A stretch of 47,801 nt of DNA from Okeania sp. KiyG1 (GCF_014132355.1 NZ_BLZO01000108.1:1-47801), one strand, 5' to 3'; shown: positions 1 through 8,231, numbered from the stretch's first letter. A program made the numbers and translations. Notes: generated by a model from the sequence alone, not told the origin.

Positions 1-19
1 ATAAGTACTGACTAATATT

Positions 20-49
20 ATACCATTTTCAAAAAATACTGTTACAGTG
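20..49. repeat. End of a family-H inverted-repeat element
   Basis: The stretch starting ATACCATTTTC and ending in GTTACAG matches the terminal repeats of the element at 40879-41098 and of a related copy ending near 41274. Only one end is visible; the other end lies outside the window or is lost. Bases 50-110 hold nothing I recognise apart from T-rich sequence that may terminate the gene to the right. Confidence 0.35.
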
Positions 50-110
50 CTTTATTCTTTTGATAGGAGTTTTGAGATTAATACTGTAGCAACCTTTTTT
101 GAATTTGGTA

Positions 111-629
111 TTATTTTTTTATCGGAGTCAAAATTAATGGGTCTTCTAGGGAGTCTTCAAAAATAGCTCCCTTCTTAATTAGTTCTTGCTTTAATTCTCT
201 AGTAATTCCTAAACTATTACTACTAAATTTAGCGTTTATTACTATGGAATTTTCAAAGCTAGCTCCTCTGAGGTTAGCTCCTCTGAGGTTAGCTTCACTA
301 AAGTTAGCTTCTCTGAGGTCAGCTTGTCCGAATTTAGCATCACTGAGGTCCGCATAAATTAGGTTAGCTTGTCTGAGGTTAGCTTGTCCGAATTTAGCAT
401 CACTGAGTTTAGCATCACTGAGTTTAGCACCTCTGAGGTCAGCACCTCTGAGGTCAGCACCTCTGAGGTCAGCACCACTGAGGTCAGCATCACTGAGTTT
501 AGCAATTATGAGTTCAGCATCACTGAGGTCAGCACCACTGAGGTTAGCAAAACTGAGGTTAGCAAAACTGAGGTCAGCACCATTGAGGTCAGCATCACTG
601 AGGTTAACACCCATGAGGTTAGAACCCAT
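111..629 (-). CDS. Pentapeptide-repeat protein, probably the 3' part of a larger gene
   Basis: The protein is built almost wholly of A(D/N)LxX pentapeptides (for example SGADLSDAEL and RGADLRGADL), which fold as a right-handed quadrilateral beta helix. About 25 repeats are followed by a short non-repeat tail ending LILTPIKK. The first ATG is at 629, but the same frame stays open to 746. There it continues the repeats (ADLSDANLSGAKL) and, before them, a non-repeat linker VQKIRSNRDGKVLNIAI, with no ATG, GTG or TTG. The upstream gene (734-1306) ends inside this open frame, in the frame that a -1 shift would connect. I infer that the repeats were, or still are, the C-terminal half of that gene. 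Pentapeptide repeats are usually binding or scaffold surfaces; no specific function can be assigned. Confidence 0.8.
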   Translation of the reverse strand: MGSNLMGVNLSDADLNGADLSFANLSFANLSGADLSDAELIIAKLSDADLSGADLRGADLRGADLRGAKLSDAKLSDAKFGQANLRQANLIYADLSDAKFGQADLREANFSEANLRGANLRGASFENSIVINAKFSSNSLGITRELKQELIKKGAIFEDSLEDPLILTPIKK

Positions 630-733
630 GAGGTTAGCATCACTGAGTTTAGCACCACTGAGGTTAGCATCACTGAGGTCAGCAATCGCAATATTTAAAA
701 CTTTACCATCTCTATTACTTCTAATCTTCTGAA

Positions 734-1306
734 CTAAAATTTCTTTTTATCAACACCAGTAAGAGAAGATTTTAACTTAGCAATATCAGTATAAGAAATA
801 TCTCCAGCAATAGTCAGTGCCAACTTATTATCTTCAACAAATTTCACATCCTCTATTGGAATATCAAATATATCTTTAAATATTCCTGACTTAAAGGCAT
901 TTTCTAACTTTTCTAAATCTTCTTGAGCGCCATCAAAGAAAAATTTAATACTTCCTTCATCAATATCATAAATTGTCAATGAAGCTGCATTTAAAATTTC
1001 TCTTAAATGCTTTTCAATAGCTTTCAAAGTAGTTTTATCTTTTCTTTTTGCCGTCCCAGAAATAACATAGCCAATTTCGTATTCCTCATCTTTTTGACAA
1101 ATATCTGAAGTTTTTTTAATAGATTCATTTTTGACTACATTGACTATCACATGAATGTTTTCTTGAGAATTATCAATATTGTTATCATCGCCTTGAATAA
1201 TTGTACTTTCGTTACCTTGAGCTGTAGAATTATTATCTCCTTCAACAGATTGATTAGATTCTGAAGATGGTTGAAGCTCTTGTTTAATAACCTTCTCTTG
1301 GTTCAT
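734..1306 (-). CDS. Asn/Gly-motif protein with a TRADD-N-like alpha/beta domain
   Basis: The start chosen is ATG at 1306 (MNQEKVIKQ); an upstream ATG at 1348 lies inside the preceding gene and is unlikely. Residues ~18-50 are Asn/Gly rich with the motif GDNNSTAQGNEST, shared with the neighbour upstream (1312-1728). Residues ~75-185 form a compact alpha/beta domain. Its pattern (LTIYDIDEGSIKFFFDG, then a helix, then FKSGIFKDI) resembles the TRADD-N type effector-associated domains known in bacterial NLR-like conflict systems; this is recognition by eye, not a search result. The gene stops with KKKF just inside the open frame of the pentapeptide array, and a -1 shift or one extra A in the run at ~743-748 would fuse the two. 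It starts 5 nt after the upstream gene, so the two are likely one operon. Confidence 0.7.
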   Translation of the reverse strand: MNQEKVIKQELQPSSESNQSVEGDNNSTAQGNESTIIQGDDNNIDNSQENIHVIVNVVKNESIKKTSDICQKDEEYEIGYVISGTAKRKDKTTLKAIEKHLREILNAASLTIYDIDEGSIKFFFDGAQEDLEKLENAFKSGIFKDIFDIPIEDVKFVEDNKLALTIAGDISYTDIAKLKSSLTGVDKKKF

Positions 1307-1311
1307 AATAA

Positions 1312-1728
1312 TCAAGAAAAAATACTCCAAATTTTTCCAACAGCGCACCCCAAGTATCCGGCAACTTTTGTGACAGTAGGAAAAAGTTCATTGACCAACT
1401 CTTTCACTTCTTTAGTTGTCTTACCTGCTTCATTCAAAGTTTCATTTACTCGTTTCAAACTCTTAGTAATAGACTCTTTATCTGGCTCAGATTCTTGTAC
1501 CTCAACTCTAGCAACTTCTAAACGTTTTACAGACTTTTCTCTGTCAGCTTCAGATAGTGCAGTCAAGCTCTGTATTTTTTCTTCTAAGTGAGCTAAGATT
1601 TCAACTACTTCAGTAGTAGTTATTTGTTCCTCTGCACTTTGAGAAACTTGACTCTGATTAAATGTACTCTTGTTGCCTTGAGCTGTTATATTATTATTTC
1701 CACTAACATTTTGATTATTTTTATTCAT
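1312..1728 (-). CDS. Small helical protein with shared Asn/Gly N-terminal motif
   Basis: This 138-aa protein has three visible parts. The N-terminus (~1-30) is Asn/Gln/Gly rich and carries GNNNITAQGNKST, nearly the same motif as in the next gene. Residues ~35-110 are highly charged and helical (EEKIQSLTALSEADREKSVK and onward), consistent with a coiled coil. The last ~25 residues are hydrophobic (VTKVAGYLGCAVGKIWSIF) and could form a membrane-active helix. I do not recognise a named family. A regulatory motif plus coil plus hydrophobic tail, beside a protein with the same motif, suggests a motif-matched receptor/effector pair. That is inference. No strong ribosome binding site is seen before ATG 1728. 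Confidence 0.7.
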   Translation of the reverse strand: MNKNNQNVSGNNNITAQGNKSTFNQSQVSQSAEEQITTTEVVEILAHLEEKIQSLTALSEADREKSVKRLEVARVEVQESEPDKESITKSLKRVNETLNEAGKTTKEVKELVNELFPTVTKVAGYLGCAVGKIWSIFS

Positions 1729-2052
1729 TTTTTGTGCAAAATTAGATTTACTAACATTTTCCTTATTTGATTCCTGATTACTATAGAACCTGTTTGGTAT
1801 CTCTAAAAATTTAGGCGTTAGCGGAGCTTTGCGTCAGCAATCGCTCTTATTACTTAACTTAAGCATATATCTTTATCCTCAAGAAACATCTCCAATCATC
1901 AAAAATAAAATCAATTATCGTAGATAAATCATCAATTATTTCCTTCTACTCCCTACTCCCTACTCCCTACTCCCTCTTTTCTGGAGAGAGCTAAAAGATA
2001 CCAAATCGGTTCTATAGAAAGTATGATGTTGACGTGGATTTATATTGTTCAT
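1729..2052. other. Intergenic: short palindromic repeat and tandem CTACTCC
   Basis: The stretch contains the dispersed motif GCGTTAGCGGAGCTTTGCG near 1814-1833, a tandem TACTCCC track at ~1948-1975 and AT-rich sequence. It would carry the promoter of the gene starting at 1728; no clear -35/-10 pair stands out. Confidence 0.5.
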
Positions 2053-2256
2053 CTAACTAATAAATTTCTCACTTGTACCGTTAGTGTAAATATTGGTAGT
2101 ATTAATAGAATTACCGCCAGCTTCACGGAAGACTTGATAAATTCTTTAGCTTTCTTCTTAAGAAGAACCCCAACCCCAGTCTTCGCCAAAGGTCATTGTT
2201 CCTAAACAGATTTCTGATACTCTAAGTCCACTTTTTCCTAATAATTTATATTGCAT
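2053..2256 (-). pseudogene. Aldo/keto reductase N-terminal fragment (dead)
   Basis: Reading the minus strand from ATG 2256 gives [20 protein letters not shown], then [12 protein letters not shown], a stop, EES, a stop, RIYQVFREAGGNSIN and TNIYTNGTSEKF. This is the typical first ~65 residues of a cyanobacterial aldo/keto reductase (start of the TIM barrel; [21 protein letters not shown]). Two TAA codons fall where the family normally has Lys and Gln, and the Asp of the usual FIDTA segment is already lost. A third stop ends the frame near 2053, after which the homology ends. It is a truncated, decaying remnant. Confidence 0.8.
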
Positions 2257-2570
2257 CTTGTTATGTACTCCTAAATAATTAAGTCAGTGAAATTAGTGAA
2301 TCAAACAATATCTATAATAGTTTATAGTTAGTGATTTTTGTTAATCACTTGCCTAGAACAAATAATTAATATTGCCTGATTATTTTGCTTCATCTAAACC
2401 AAAAGCCTACTTAAAAACAGTTAGTGATAAAAAACCTTCTCTGTTTGAACCTTTCTTTTCCTTCTGCCTTTTGCCCTCTGCTTCTTTCTCTTTTTTCTTC
2501 CTTCTTCCTTCTTTCTTCCCTCCTGACTCCTCCGTCGTTTATTGATAACTATTCAACCGGACATGATATA
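2257..2570. other. Intergenic: AT-rich, then pyrimidine-rich MITE debris
   Basis: Bases ~2420-2545 are a C/T-rich strand (TTCTGCC and TTCTTTC units) like the interior of family-A elements. The stretch ends with TTCAACCGGACATGATATA, a family-A terminal repeat (2552-2570). The same phrase, beside GTGATAAAAAACCTTCTC, recurs near 41817-41850, so this is a dispersed repeat and not a coding region. Confidence 0.55.
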
Positions 2571-2755
2571 ATATCAAATCCATTTAATTCGGCACGTAAA
2601 AAATATTCCATCTTCAACGATTACCAAATATTTCTCCCCTCCAGGGAGGGGTTAGGGTGGGTCCCCATCTCCCCATCCCCCCATCTCGCTATCTCCCCAT
2701 CTCCCTATCTCCCCATCTCCCCATCTAATTACACCGATGCTACCGGACATAATAT
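2571..2755. repeat. Family-A MITE-like element
   Basis: It begins ATATCAAATCCATTTAATTC and ends ACCGGACATAATAT, imperfect terminal inverted repeats of one dispersed family. The interior holds CCCCTCCAGGGAGGGG and a run of CCCCATCT units. An inverted near-copy lies at 5357-5533, on the other side of the TPR gene. Confidence 0.75.
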
Positions 2756-3079
2756 AAGCTATTTAATTAAACCGGATTTAGCTGATTGTGAAACTGTATT
2801 CAACCAGATTTTTAATTGGCATAATGCAAATACTCAAAAATTCGTAATTCCTCTACTTTACTTGTGCAAAATCCCTACTTTAATAATTTCATACAGTTAG
2901 CACATTTTTATCTAAATAAATTTACACTCATAAAAATCTATAAACTGATATTTTGGTAAAATTTTTGATGATCTATATCACTATCCAGTTTGTTATTTGT
3001 CACAATTGTATTTTGCGGACAAGAGTTAATAGAAGTTGTATCTATAAGTATGGATTTTAATGTGAGGAGATTAATCAAA

Positions 3080-3250
3080 ATGAATAATAATACATCTAAA
3101 GAAGCACGACAAATTCACAACAACTATAACAAAGAACAGATGAATGCCATCGCTCAAGCTATGATTGTCAGTTTTGCTTGGTCTTGGGCAGATTTATTAC
3201 AGGAAAATAAGACTAAAAACAACAATAATGTTGGCAATGCTGCTTCATAA
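3080..3250 (+). CDS. Small hypothetical protein, 56 aa
   Basis: The start chosen is ATG 3080 because AGGAG at 3065-3069 lies about 10 nt upstream; the open frame itself begins at 2990 without such a signal. The peptide (MNNNTSKEARQIHNNYNKEQ and onward) has a charged, Asn-rich N-terminus, a helical middle with AQAMIVSFAWSWADLL and a polar Asn tail. I do not recognise a family, and there is no signal peptide. The ribosome binding site and amphipathic helix make it a plausible short gene, but a chance frame cannot be excluded. Confidence 0.4.
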   Translation: MNNNTSKEARQIHNNYNKEQMNAIAQAMIVSFAWSWADLLQENKTKNNNNVGNAAS

Positions 3251-3363
3251 CTAAATATTATGTTTGGTAAAAAAATATTTATCATGGCAGTAGTAGTGCA
3301 AGTATTTTTAGACAGATAAATACAATATTTAATAAGCAAAATTAAATTAGTTTTACCGAAAAA

Positions 3364-3498
3364 TTGTGGTTGAAAGTCTCCTCTTTTAAGGGGATAAAAA
3401 GAAAATTTTTCATGATTACTCAATCCTCTTCTTTTAAAGGAGAGGTAATTAGTAATTATTAATTATTAATTATTAATTATTAATTATTAATTATTGAA
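3364..3498. repeat. Family-B dispersed repeat plus TAATTAT tandem track
   Basis: The phrase starting TTGTGGTTGAAAGTCTCCTC and running to AAGGAGAGGTAATT recurs at 7366-7465, 8668-8770, 34756-34830 and 35102-35395. It holds paired CTCCTTT and AAAGGAG segments that could form a hairpin. The following 7-bp TAATTAT repeats (~3437-3495) run to the 3' end of the TPR gene. The same B plus TAATTAT arrangement sits behind purQ. Confidence 0.7.
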
Positions 3499-5193
3499 TC
3501 AACCTTGCATCCTTAACTGATTTTTCCTATTAAGTGCTTCTTGGTAATCTGGCTTAATATCCAAAGCTATATTGTAAGAACTAACTGCTTGTTGAATATA
3601 TCCTAATTTTTCCAAAACTAATCCTCTTTTAAACCATATTTGATGATTACCTGGTCTTAAAGAAACTATTTGGTCATAGGCAGCGATCGCCTCTTCATAC
3701 TGCTCTAACTTTTCCATAATCTTAGCTAATTCTGACCAAGCTTGATAATTATTAGGCCAAATATCAATAGCTCGATTATAACTAATAGCAGCCTCTTGAG
3801 TATTTCCCATTTTTGTTAAACATAATCCTCGTTGTAACCAAGCATCAAAATTATGAGGTTGTTTCCCTATGACCAAATCATAAGCTGCTATTGCTTGAGA
3901 ATATTTTTGTAACTTTTCTAAAGCAGCTCCTCTTTGTAAACCTACTTTAGCTACAGAAACTCCTTGTTTAACGCTCATTTCTATTACTTTGTCATAAGCC
4001 GCTAATGCTGCTTCATACTGCTGGAGTTTTTCTAATGCTTCTCCTCGACAATTCCAAGCTTCTAAAAAATCTGGTTGGGTAGTAATAGCATTACCATAAG
4101 CAATAAGAGCTTCATTATACTTACTAAGTGCCATGAATGCTTTGCCTCGACCCAACCAAGATTCTGGATAATTAGGATTAATTGTAATTGCCTGATTAAA
4201 AGATTCTAATGCCTCATCATATTTAAATAAATCTAATAAAGTATGACCGCGACTAATCCAAGCTTCCGGTAAATTAGCATTAAGATTAATTGCTTTATCA
4301 AAACAAGCAATTCCTCCTTCTTTCCAATGATTTTTTAAAGCTAATCCTTTATAAAACCAAGCTTCATAATCATCTGGATTTAATTTAATTACTTTATTAA
4401 AAGAAGAGACTGAATCGTGATATTTATGTAGTTGACTTTGAGCAATTCCTCGGTTAAACCAAGCCAAATAATTATCGGGTTGTAATTCTATTGCATGGTC
4501 GTAACTAGCTACTGCTTCACCATAACGGTAAGTTTCAACTAAAGCTAATCCTCTATTTAACCAAATCTGATAATTATCAGGCTGCAATTTTACCGCACAA
4601 TCATAAGCACCCAATGCTTCAGGATATTTTTTTACGTTTAATAAAGCTTGCCCTTGAGCATACCAAATTTCTCCTATCATCGGTTGTATTTTCAGTGCTT
4701 TTTTGTAGCAGTTTATAGCAGCTTGATACTGTTTAAATTCAGCTAAAATAATACCTTTATTGTACCAGAGTTCATAATTATTTTGGTTGAGTTTTATTCC
4801 TTTGTCAAAACAAGCGATCGCTTCTTCATACTGTTTTAAATTAGATAATACAACACCGTAACAATTCCAAGCATCATCATCGTTTGACTTGATAGATAGC
4901 GATCGCTTATAAGCTTCTATTGCTTGTTCATATTTTTGTAATTTATAGAAACTATGAGCTAGTTTTAACCAACCTATAGCCCAGTCTGGCTTAATTTTAA
5001 CAGCATTTTCGTAGTAGGATATAGCTGACTCGTATCTGCCCATGTTATACATTCTGTTGCCACGGTCATATTCTGGAAATGCAGAAAATATACTAAAAAT
5101 GCCGTTAGACACTGAGGTGTTTTGGCTACTGTTATTATCTAATGTTGTTAAAAATGTCAATTTTTGGGATGATTGAAAATCGCTTTTGTTCAT
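3499..5193 (-). CDS. Tetratricopeptide-repeat (TPR) protein, 564 aa
   Basis: After a ~45-residue Ser/Asn-rich N-terminus, the rest is a continuous array of about 15 TPR motifs of 34 residues (W/Y-x-x-[GA]-x-x-x-x-x-x-x-Y-x-x-A-x-x-x-[YF], for example AWNCYGVVLSNLKQYEEAIA). It ends in a short basic tail. There is no catalytic domain, signal peptide or membrane segment, so it is probably a soluble protein-interaction scaffold; the partner is unknown. AAGGA lies a suitable distance before ATG 5193. Three HIP1 GCGATCGC sites lie in the coding region. The gene is flanked by an inverted pair of family-A MITEs (2571-2755 and 5357-5533). Confidence 0.9.
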   Translation of the reverse strand: MNKSDFQSSQKLTFLTTLDNNSSQNTSVSNGIFSIFSAFPEYDRGNRMYNMGRYESAISYYENAVKIKPDWAIGWLKLAHSFYKLQKYEQAIEAYKRSLSIKSNDDDAWNCYGVVLSNLKQYEEAIACFDKGIKLNQNNYELWYNKGIILAEFKQYQAAINCYKKALKIQPMIGEIWYAQGQALLNVKKYPEALGAYDCAVKLQPDNYQIWLNRGLALVETYRYGEAVASYDHAIELQPDNYLAWFNRGIAQSQLHKYHDSVSSFNKVIKLNPDDYEAWFYKGLALKNHWKEGGIACFDKAINLNANLPEAWISRGHTLLDLFKYDEALESFNQAITINPNYPESWLGRGKAFMALSKYNEALIAYGNAITTQPDFLEAWNCRGEALEKLQQYEAALAAYDKVIEMSVKQGVSVAKVGLQRGAALEKLQKYSQAIAAYDLVIGKQPHNFDAWLQRGLCLTKMGNTQEAAISYNRAIDIWPNNYQAWSELAKIMEKLEQYEEAIAAYDQIVSLRPGNHQIWFKRGLVLEKLGYIQQAVSSYNIALDIKPDYQEALNRKNQLRMQG

Positions 5194-5263
5194 AATTGTT
5201 TTTCCTTGAGCTTGATATAATCTATCTGAAAATAGTATTATATCCTGTGAATTTATTTAAAAT

Positions 5264-5353
5264 AGAACTTACCCGTAACCACAAATATAATAGGGGTTAA
5301 CGGTCGTTAACCCCTACAAATGGTCTATAATTTCGTCTTCTGCGTAAGTCCTA
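5264..5353. repeat. Family-C MITE-like element
   Basis: The right end GCGTAAGTCCT matches the terminal repeat of family C (AGGACTTACGC), while the left end is degenerate (GAACTTACCCGTA). In the middle is the palindrome GGGGTTAACGGTCGTTAACC. It is almost identical to 17791-17882. Confidence 0.7.
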
Positions 5354-5356
5354 ATA

Positions 5357-5533
5357 ATATCAAATCCGGTAGCATCGGTGTAATTAGATGGGGAGATGGG
5401 GAGATGGGGAGATAGGGAGATGGGAGGATGGGGGATGGGGACCCACCCCTAACCCCTCCCTGGAGGGGAGAAATATTTGGTAATCGTTGAAGATGGAACA
5501 TTTTTTACGTGCCGAATTAAACGGATTTGATAT
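5357..5533. repeat. Family-A MITE, inverted copy of 2571-2755
   Basis: It starts ATATCAAATCCGGTAGCATC and ends AAACGGATTTGATAT. The interior carries GATGGGGA units and the purine-rich CCCTGGAGGGG box, the reverse complement of the element at 2571-2755. It abuts the family-C element at 5264-5353. Confidence 0.75.
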
Positions 5534-5556
5534 AAAATCCAAATCGAAAACAAAAG

Positions 5557-5778
5557 GGGTGCATCTCAATTAAGCGATAAGTAATTATACTCAAGAAGAG
5601 GGAATGCTCAAAACACTTGGTGAATTTACAGGTAAACTCAGACTATAGAGCATCCTGATTTTTGGGGTGCATCTCTTCTCTTATGTGCAAAAATACTTTT
5701 TTCCTATTTCCTATTCCCTATTCCCTTCATACCTAAAAGCGATAAATTTTTGGCTTTCTTCAAAACTGAGATACACCC
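5557..5778. repeat. Inverted-repeat element with GGGTGCATCTCA ends
   Basis: GGGTGCATCTCA at the left and TGAGATACACCC at the right are 12-bp inverted repeats with one mismatch. The interior is AT rich, with a TTCCTATTCCCTATTCCC tandem track and an internal copy of the GGGTGCATCTC end near 5658. There is no coding capacity, which fits a non-autonomous element. Confidence 0.55.
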
Positions 5779-6871
5779 AACAAAAGAGTATTTGAGCAAA
5801 GTTTCACTACAAAATGAAAAAACAGGGTTAGGTATAGTGACAGCGGAGCATTGCGTCAGGAGTATCACCCATCAAATTGCGATAAAATTTTCGTAGAAGA
5901 ACACCGCTTATGATATTACCTGGGATTCTACACTTGGACAAGGGAGAATATTTGTACTTAGTATACCAAGATTTTACCATACTATATATATTGTTTTTTC
6001 AATATCTTTATCATCAGAAAAACTAATCAATTTTATATATAATATTTATACTTGTGAATAATTAAGACGCGACAATTAGCTTAATTGGTGTAACAATCAA
6101 ATAGGTGACAAAAACAGGTTAGTTATTATCCACTTTTAAATAAAGAGCTGAAAAATATAACTAACCTATTTTTAGTTTTAGCGCGATGTGTTTGCGGAGC
6201 ATTCCGTAGGAAACGCGGCGATAAATATAAAAAATAGGGCGGGTTGGCATTCCGTTCTTAAAGCTCGTGGAGCCCGACGGAATACCAGGGCAGCGAAACG
6301 AGAGAGCTTACACTATAGCGCCAGCGAGCGTGTGGGAGTATGTCACGCAAATTTATTTGCCTCAGCAATCTTAGACGTTCCTTTATGTTGTGCTGAAAAT
6401 TGGGAGTAGAGACTTTAAGTAGTAGGTCTCTCAAAAATACTACTGCCGATAATTCTAATACAGGGGGAGGACATCACCTCTGCCAAAACTGCGGTCAGTG
6501 TTTCCCGATGGAATAATCCCGCGTTGTTGCGTAAGCGTAACGTCGGGAGTATGTCAAACTTGTTGATGCCATGGAAAAGAAGTTAGTCTAAAAACTTCTG
6601 CTGTTGAGGACAGTAAAAATCACTTACCGCATCCTCAGACTATTTGCAATCAATCCTTCTAGTTACTTAAACCTCTCCACATTAGTGTGTGGGGAAAATT
6701 TCTACTGCAAAATCAAAAGTCAATATCTTGAAAAAGTAGTCAGAGGTCAGGTAGAAAAGATCATTAACTTTTGACTTTTGCCAATAAGTTGATAATGACT
6801 ATTCACATATTACCTTTCCGGTAAAGTCAAAAAATAAACTGTAGAACTCTTATAGAAAGTCTTGAGACACT
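5779..6871. other. Long intergenic region with hairpin and possible TnpB tail remnant
   Basis: A 14-bp inverted repeat (ACAGGTTAGTTAT with ATAACTAACCTA, ~6113-6170) could form a hairpin. The short interspersed palindrome GCGGAGCATTCCGTAGGAA follows at ~6193. In the plus frame at ~6220-6380 one reads KLVEPDGIPGQRN and AYTIAPASVWEYV, which resembles the tail of cyanobacterial TnpB proteins, but this is weak. TCAAAAGTCAA (~6713) and TTTTGACTTTTG (~6768) form another inverted pair upstream of the next gene. Confidence 0.4.
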
Positions 6872-7225
6872 ATGCAAAATCTAGTAAAAACAGGGGTATG
6901 GACGAAACCCCAAAATATTAACATTCTAAATGCTATGACTACTCGTATGTTATCTACAGTACCTAAATTTAAGCCATTAAAACCCTTGCGAGGATGGCTA
7001 GACCATATAGAAATTAATAATCCTAAATTAGCTAAGTTTCTGTGCCAATTAATTCCTAGTCAGTGCCCCTTTGAGCGCGATATCACTTTTTTTGGTCATA
7101 TCTTGTTTCATATTCCTCCCATGTGCAAACTTAACCCTCTTTATGATGAATTAATTGGTTTGAGGTTTAGAGCTTTGTGTTATTTAGCGGATGTTTGTGG
7201 GGAAGATATAACCTCATACTGCTAA
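6872..7225 (+). CDS. Mo-dependent nitrogenase C-terminal-domain protein
   Basis: The 117-aa protein matches by eye the small cyanobacterial family named after the C-terminus of Mo-nitrogenase-like proteins (Mo-nitro_C). Typical features are RGWLDHIEINNPKLAKFLC, the Cys-Pro motif QCPFERDI, HIPPMCKLNPLYDEL, and the ending LRFRALCYLADVCGEDITSYC. The family is widespread in cyanobacteria, including some that do not fix nitrogen, and its biochemical role is unknown; it is not nitrogenase itself. Cys pairs suggest metal or cluster binding, but this is not established. The length is normal. No strong ribosome binding site precedes ATG 6872. The gene stands alone. Confidence 0.85.
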   Translation: MQNLVKTGVWTKPQNINILNAMTTRMLSTVPKFKPLKPLRGWLDHIEINNPKLAKFLCQLIPSQCPFERDITFFGHILFHIPPMCKLNPLYDELIGLRFRALCYLADVCGEDITSYC

Positions 7226-7365
7226 TCTGGGGAACAATAATGGGACTCATACTGCTTTTCATGTTAGCGACAGCCAAAGGCAAAGCTTTCCCACCTAAAA
7301 ATTAATCAATTGAAATCAACTTTTATTTTATGGGAAAGCTATGAGGTACATTACCAAATAATTAA

Positions 7366-7465
7366 GGTTTAAAGCCTCTCCTTTAAAGGAGAAACAAGAA
7401 AGATTTTTCCTTTGAGTCAATCCTCTTCTTTTTAAGGAGAGATAATAATTAATTATTAATTATTA
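7366..7465. repeat. Family-B repeat with TAATTAT track
   Basis: AAAGCCTCTCCTTTAAAGGAG followed by GAGTCAATCCTCTTC and GGAGAGATAAT is a copy of the family-B repeat. It lies directly behind the 3' end of purQ, as another copy does behind the TPR gene. The intact GTCAATCCTC junction shows the unoccupied state of the site interrupted by a MITE at 35168. Confidence 0.65.
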
Positions 7466-7479
7466 ATTATTAAATGTAG

Positions 7480-8175
7480 CTAAATTCCAACCACAGACAT
7501 TAATAATCCCTTAAATAATTTTATGCCATCTGTATCACCTAACATTGGGTCTGATGCTCTCTCTGGATGAGGCATCATTCCCAACACATTGCCTTGACGG
7601 TTGCAGACCCCAGCAATATTATTAAGAGAACCATTGGGATTAGCTACTTGACTAATTTCACCATTCTCCGTGCAGTAACGAAATAAAATTTGACCATTAT
7701 TGTCTAATTCTTGCAACGTTTCTGCATCAGCATAATAACGACCTTCACCATGAGCTATTGGTAAACGAATCACTTCTCCTTTTTGATAATCAGAAGTCCA
7801 AGGAGTATCAGAGTTCTCTACTTTGACCGGAACTCGATCGCAAATAAAATTTAATTGCTGATTTCTGATTAATGCTCCCGGCAATAGTCCTATTTCTGTC
7901 AATATCTGGAAACCATTACAGATACCTAAGACTAACTTACCTTTTTGGGCATGAGCAACAGTTGCTGCCATGACTGGAGAAAAACGAGCGATCGCCCCGC
8001 ATCTGAGATAGTCACCATAACTGAAACCTCCAGGGACAACTATTACATCTAGACCGGAAATATCTTCTTCTTGATGCCAAACCATGCGAGTTGGTTGACC
8101 TAATAAATCTTGAGTTACCCAAGCTACATCCCGATCGCAGTTGGAACCGGGAAACACAATAATACCAAATTTCAT
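7480..8175 (-). CDS. purQ: Phosphoribosylformylglycinamidine synthase subunit PurQ (glutaminase)
   Basis: PurQ is the class I glutamine amidotransferase subunit of FGAM synthase, which converts FGAR to FGAM in purine synthesis and works with PurS and PurL. Seen here: start MKFGIIVFPGSNCDRD, oxyanion region VVPGGFSYGDYLRCG, nucleophile Cys86 in GICNGFQ, and His203/Glu205 in MMPHPERA, giving a complete catalytic triad. At 231 aa it is of normal length. It is cytosolic. purS lies upstream on the same strand but 608 nt away, separated by an inserted inverted-repeat element and repeats, so the usual tight purS-purQ coupling is broken. A HIP1 site lies within the gene. Confidence 0.97.
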   Translation of the reverse strand: MKFGIIVFPGSNCDRDVAWVTQDLLGQPTRMVWHQEEDISGLDVIVVPGGFSYGDYLRCGAIARFSPVMAATVAHAQKGKLVLGICNGFQILTEIGLLPGALIRNQQLNFICDRVPVKVENSDTPWTSDYQKGEVIRLPIAHGEGRYYADAETLQELDNNGQILFRYCTENGEISQVANPNGSLNNIAGVCNRQGNVLGMMPHPERASDPMLGDTDGIKLFKGLLMSVVGI

Positions 8176-8231
8176 ATTAATTTAATTTCAATTATCGTTT
8201 CTATACTCCGAAGGGTAATACCAATTACCAT

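Noticed and set aside
369-732. Plus-strand frames over the pentapeptide gene (repeats of SEVSTTE / RSAPLRLA type)
   Set aside because: They are antisense shadows of the pentapeptide repeat; periodic DNA keeps all frames open.
2424-2900. 158-aa plus-strand frame
   Set aside because: It is made of pyrimidine-rich MITE sequence, low-complexity Ser/Pro/Leu runs and two MITE ends; it does not look like a protein.
6188-6409. 73-aa plus-strand frame
   Set aside because: It runs through a GC palindrome and a possible TnpB tail read in the wrong frame; no ribosome binding site.
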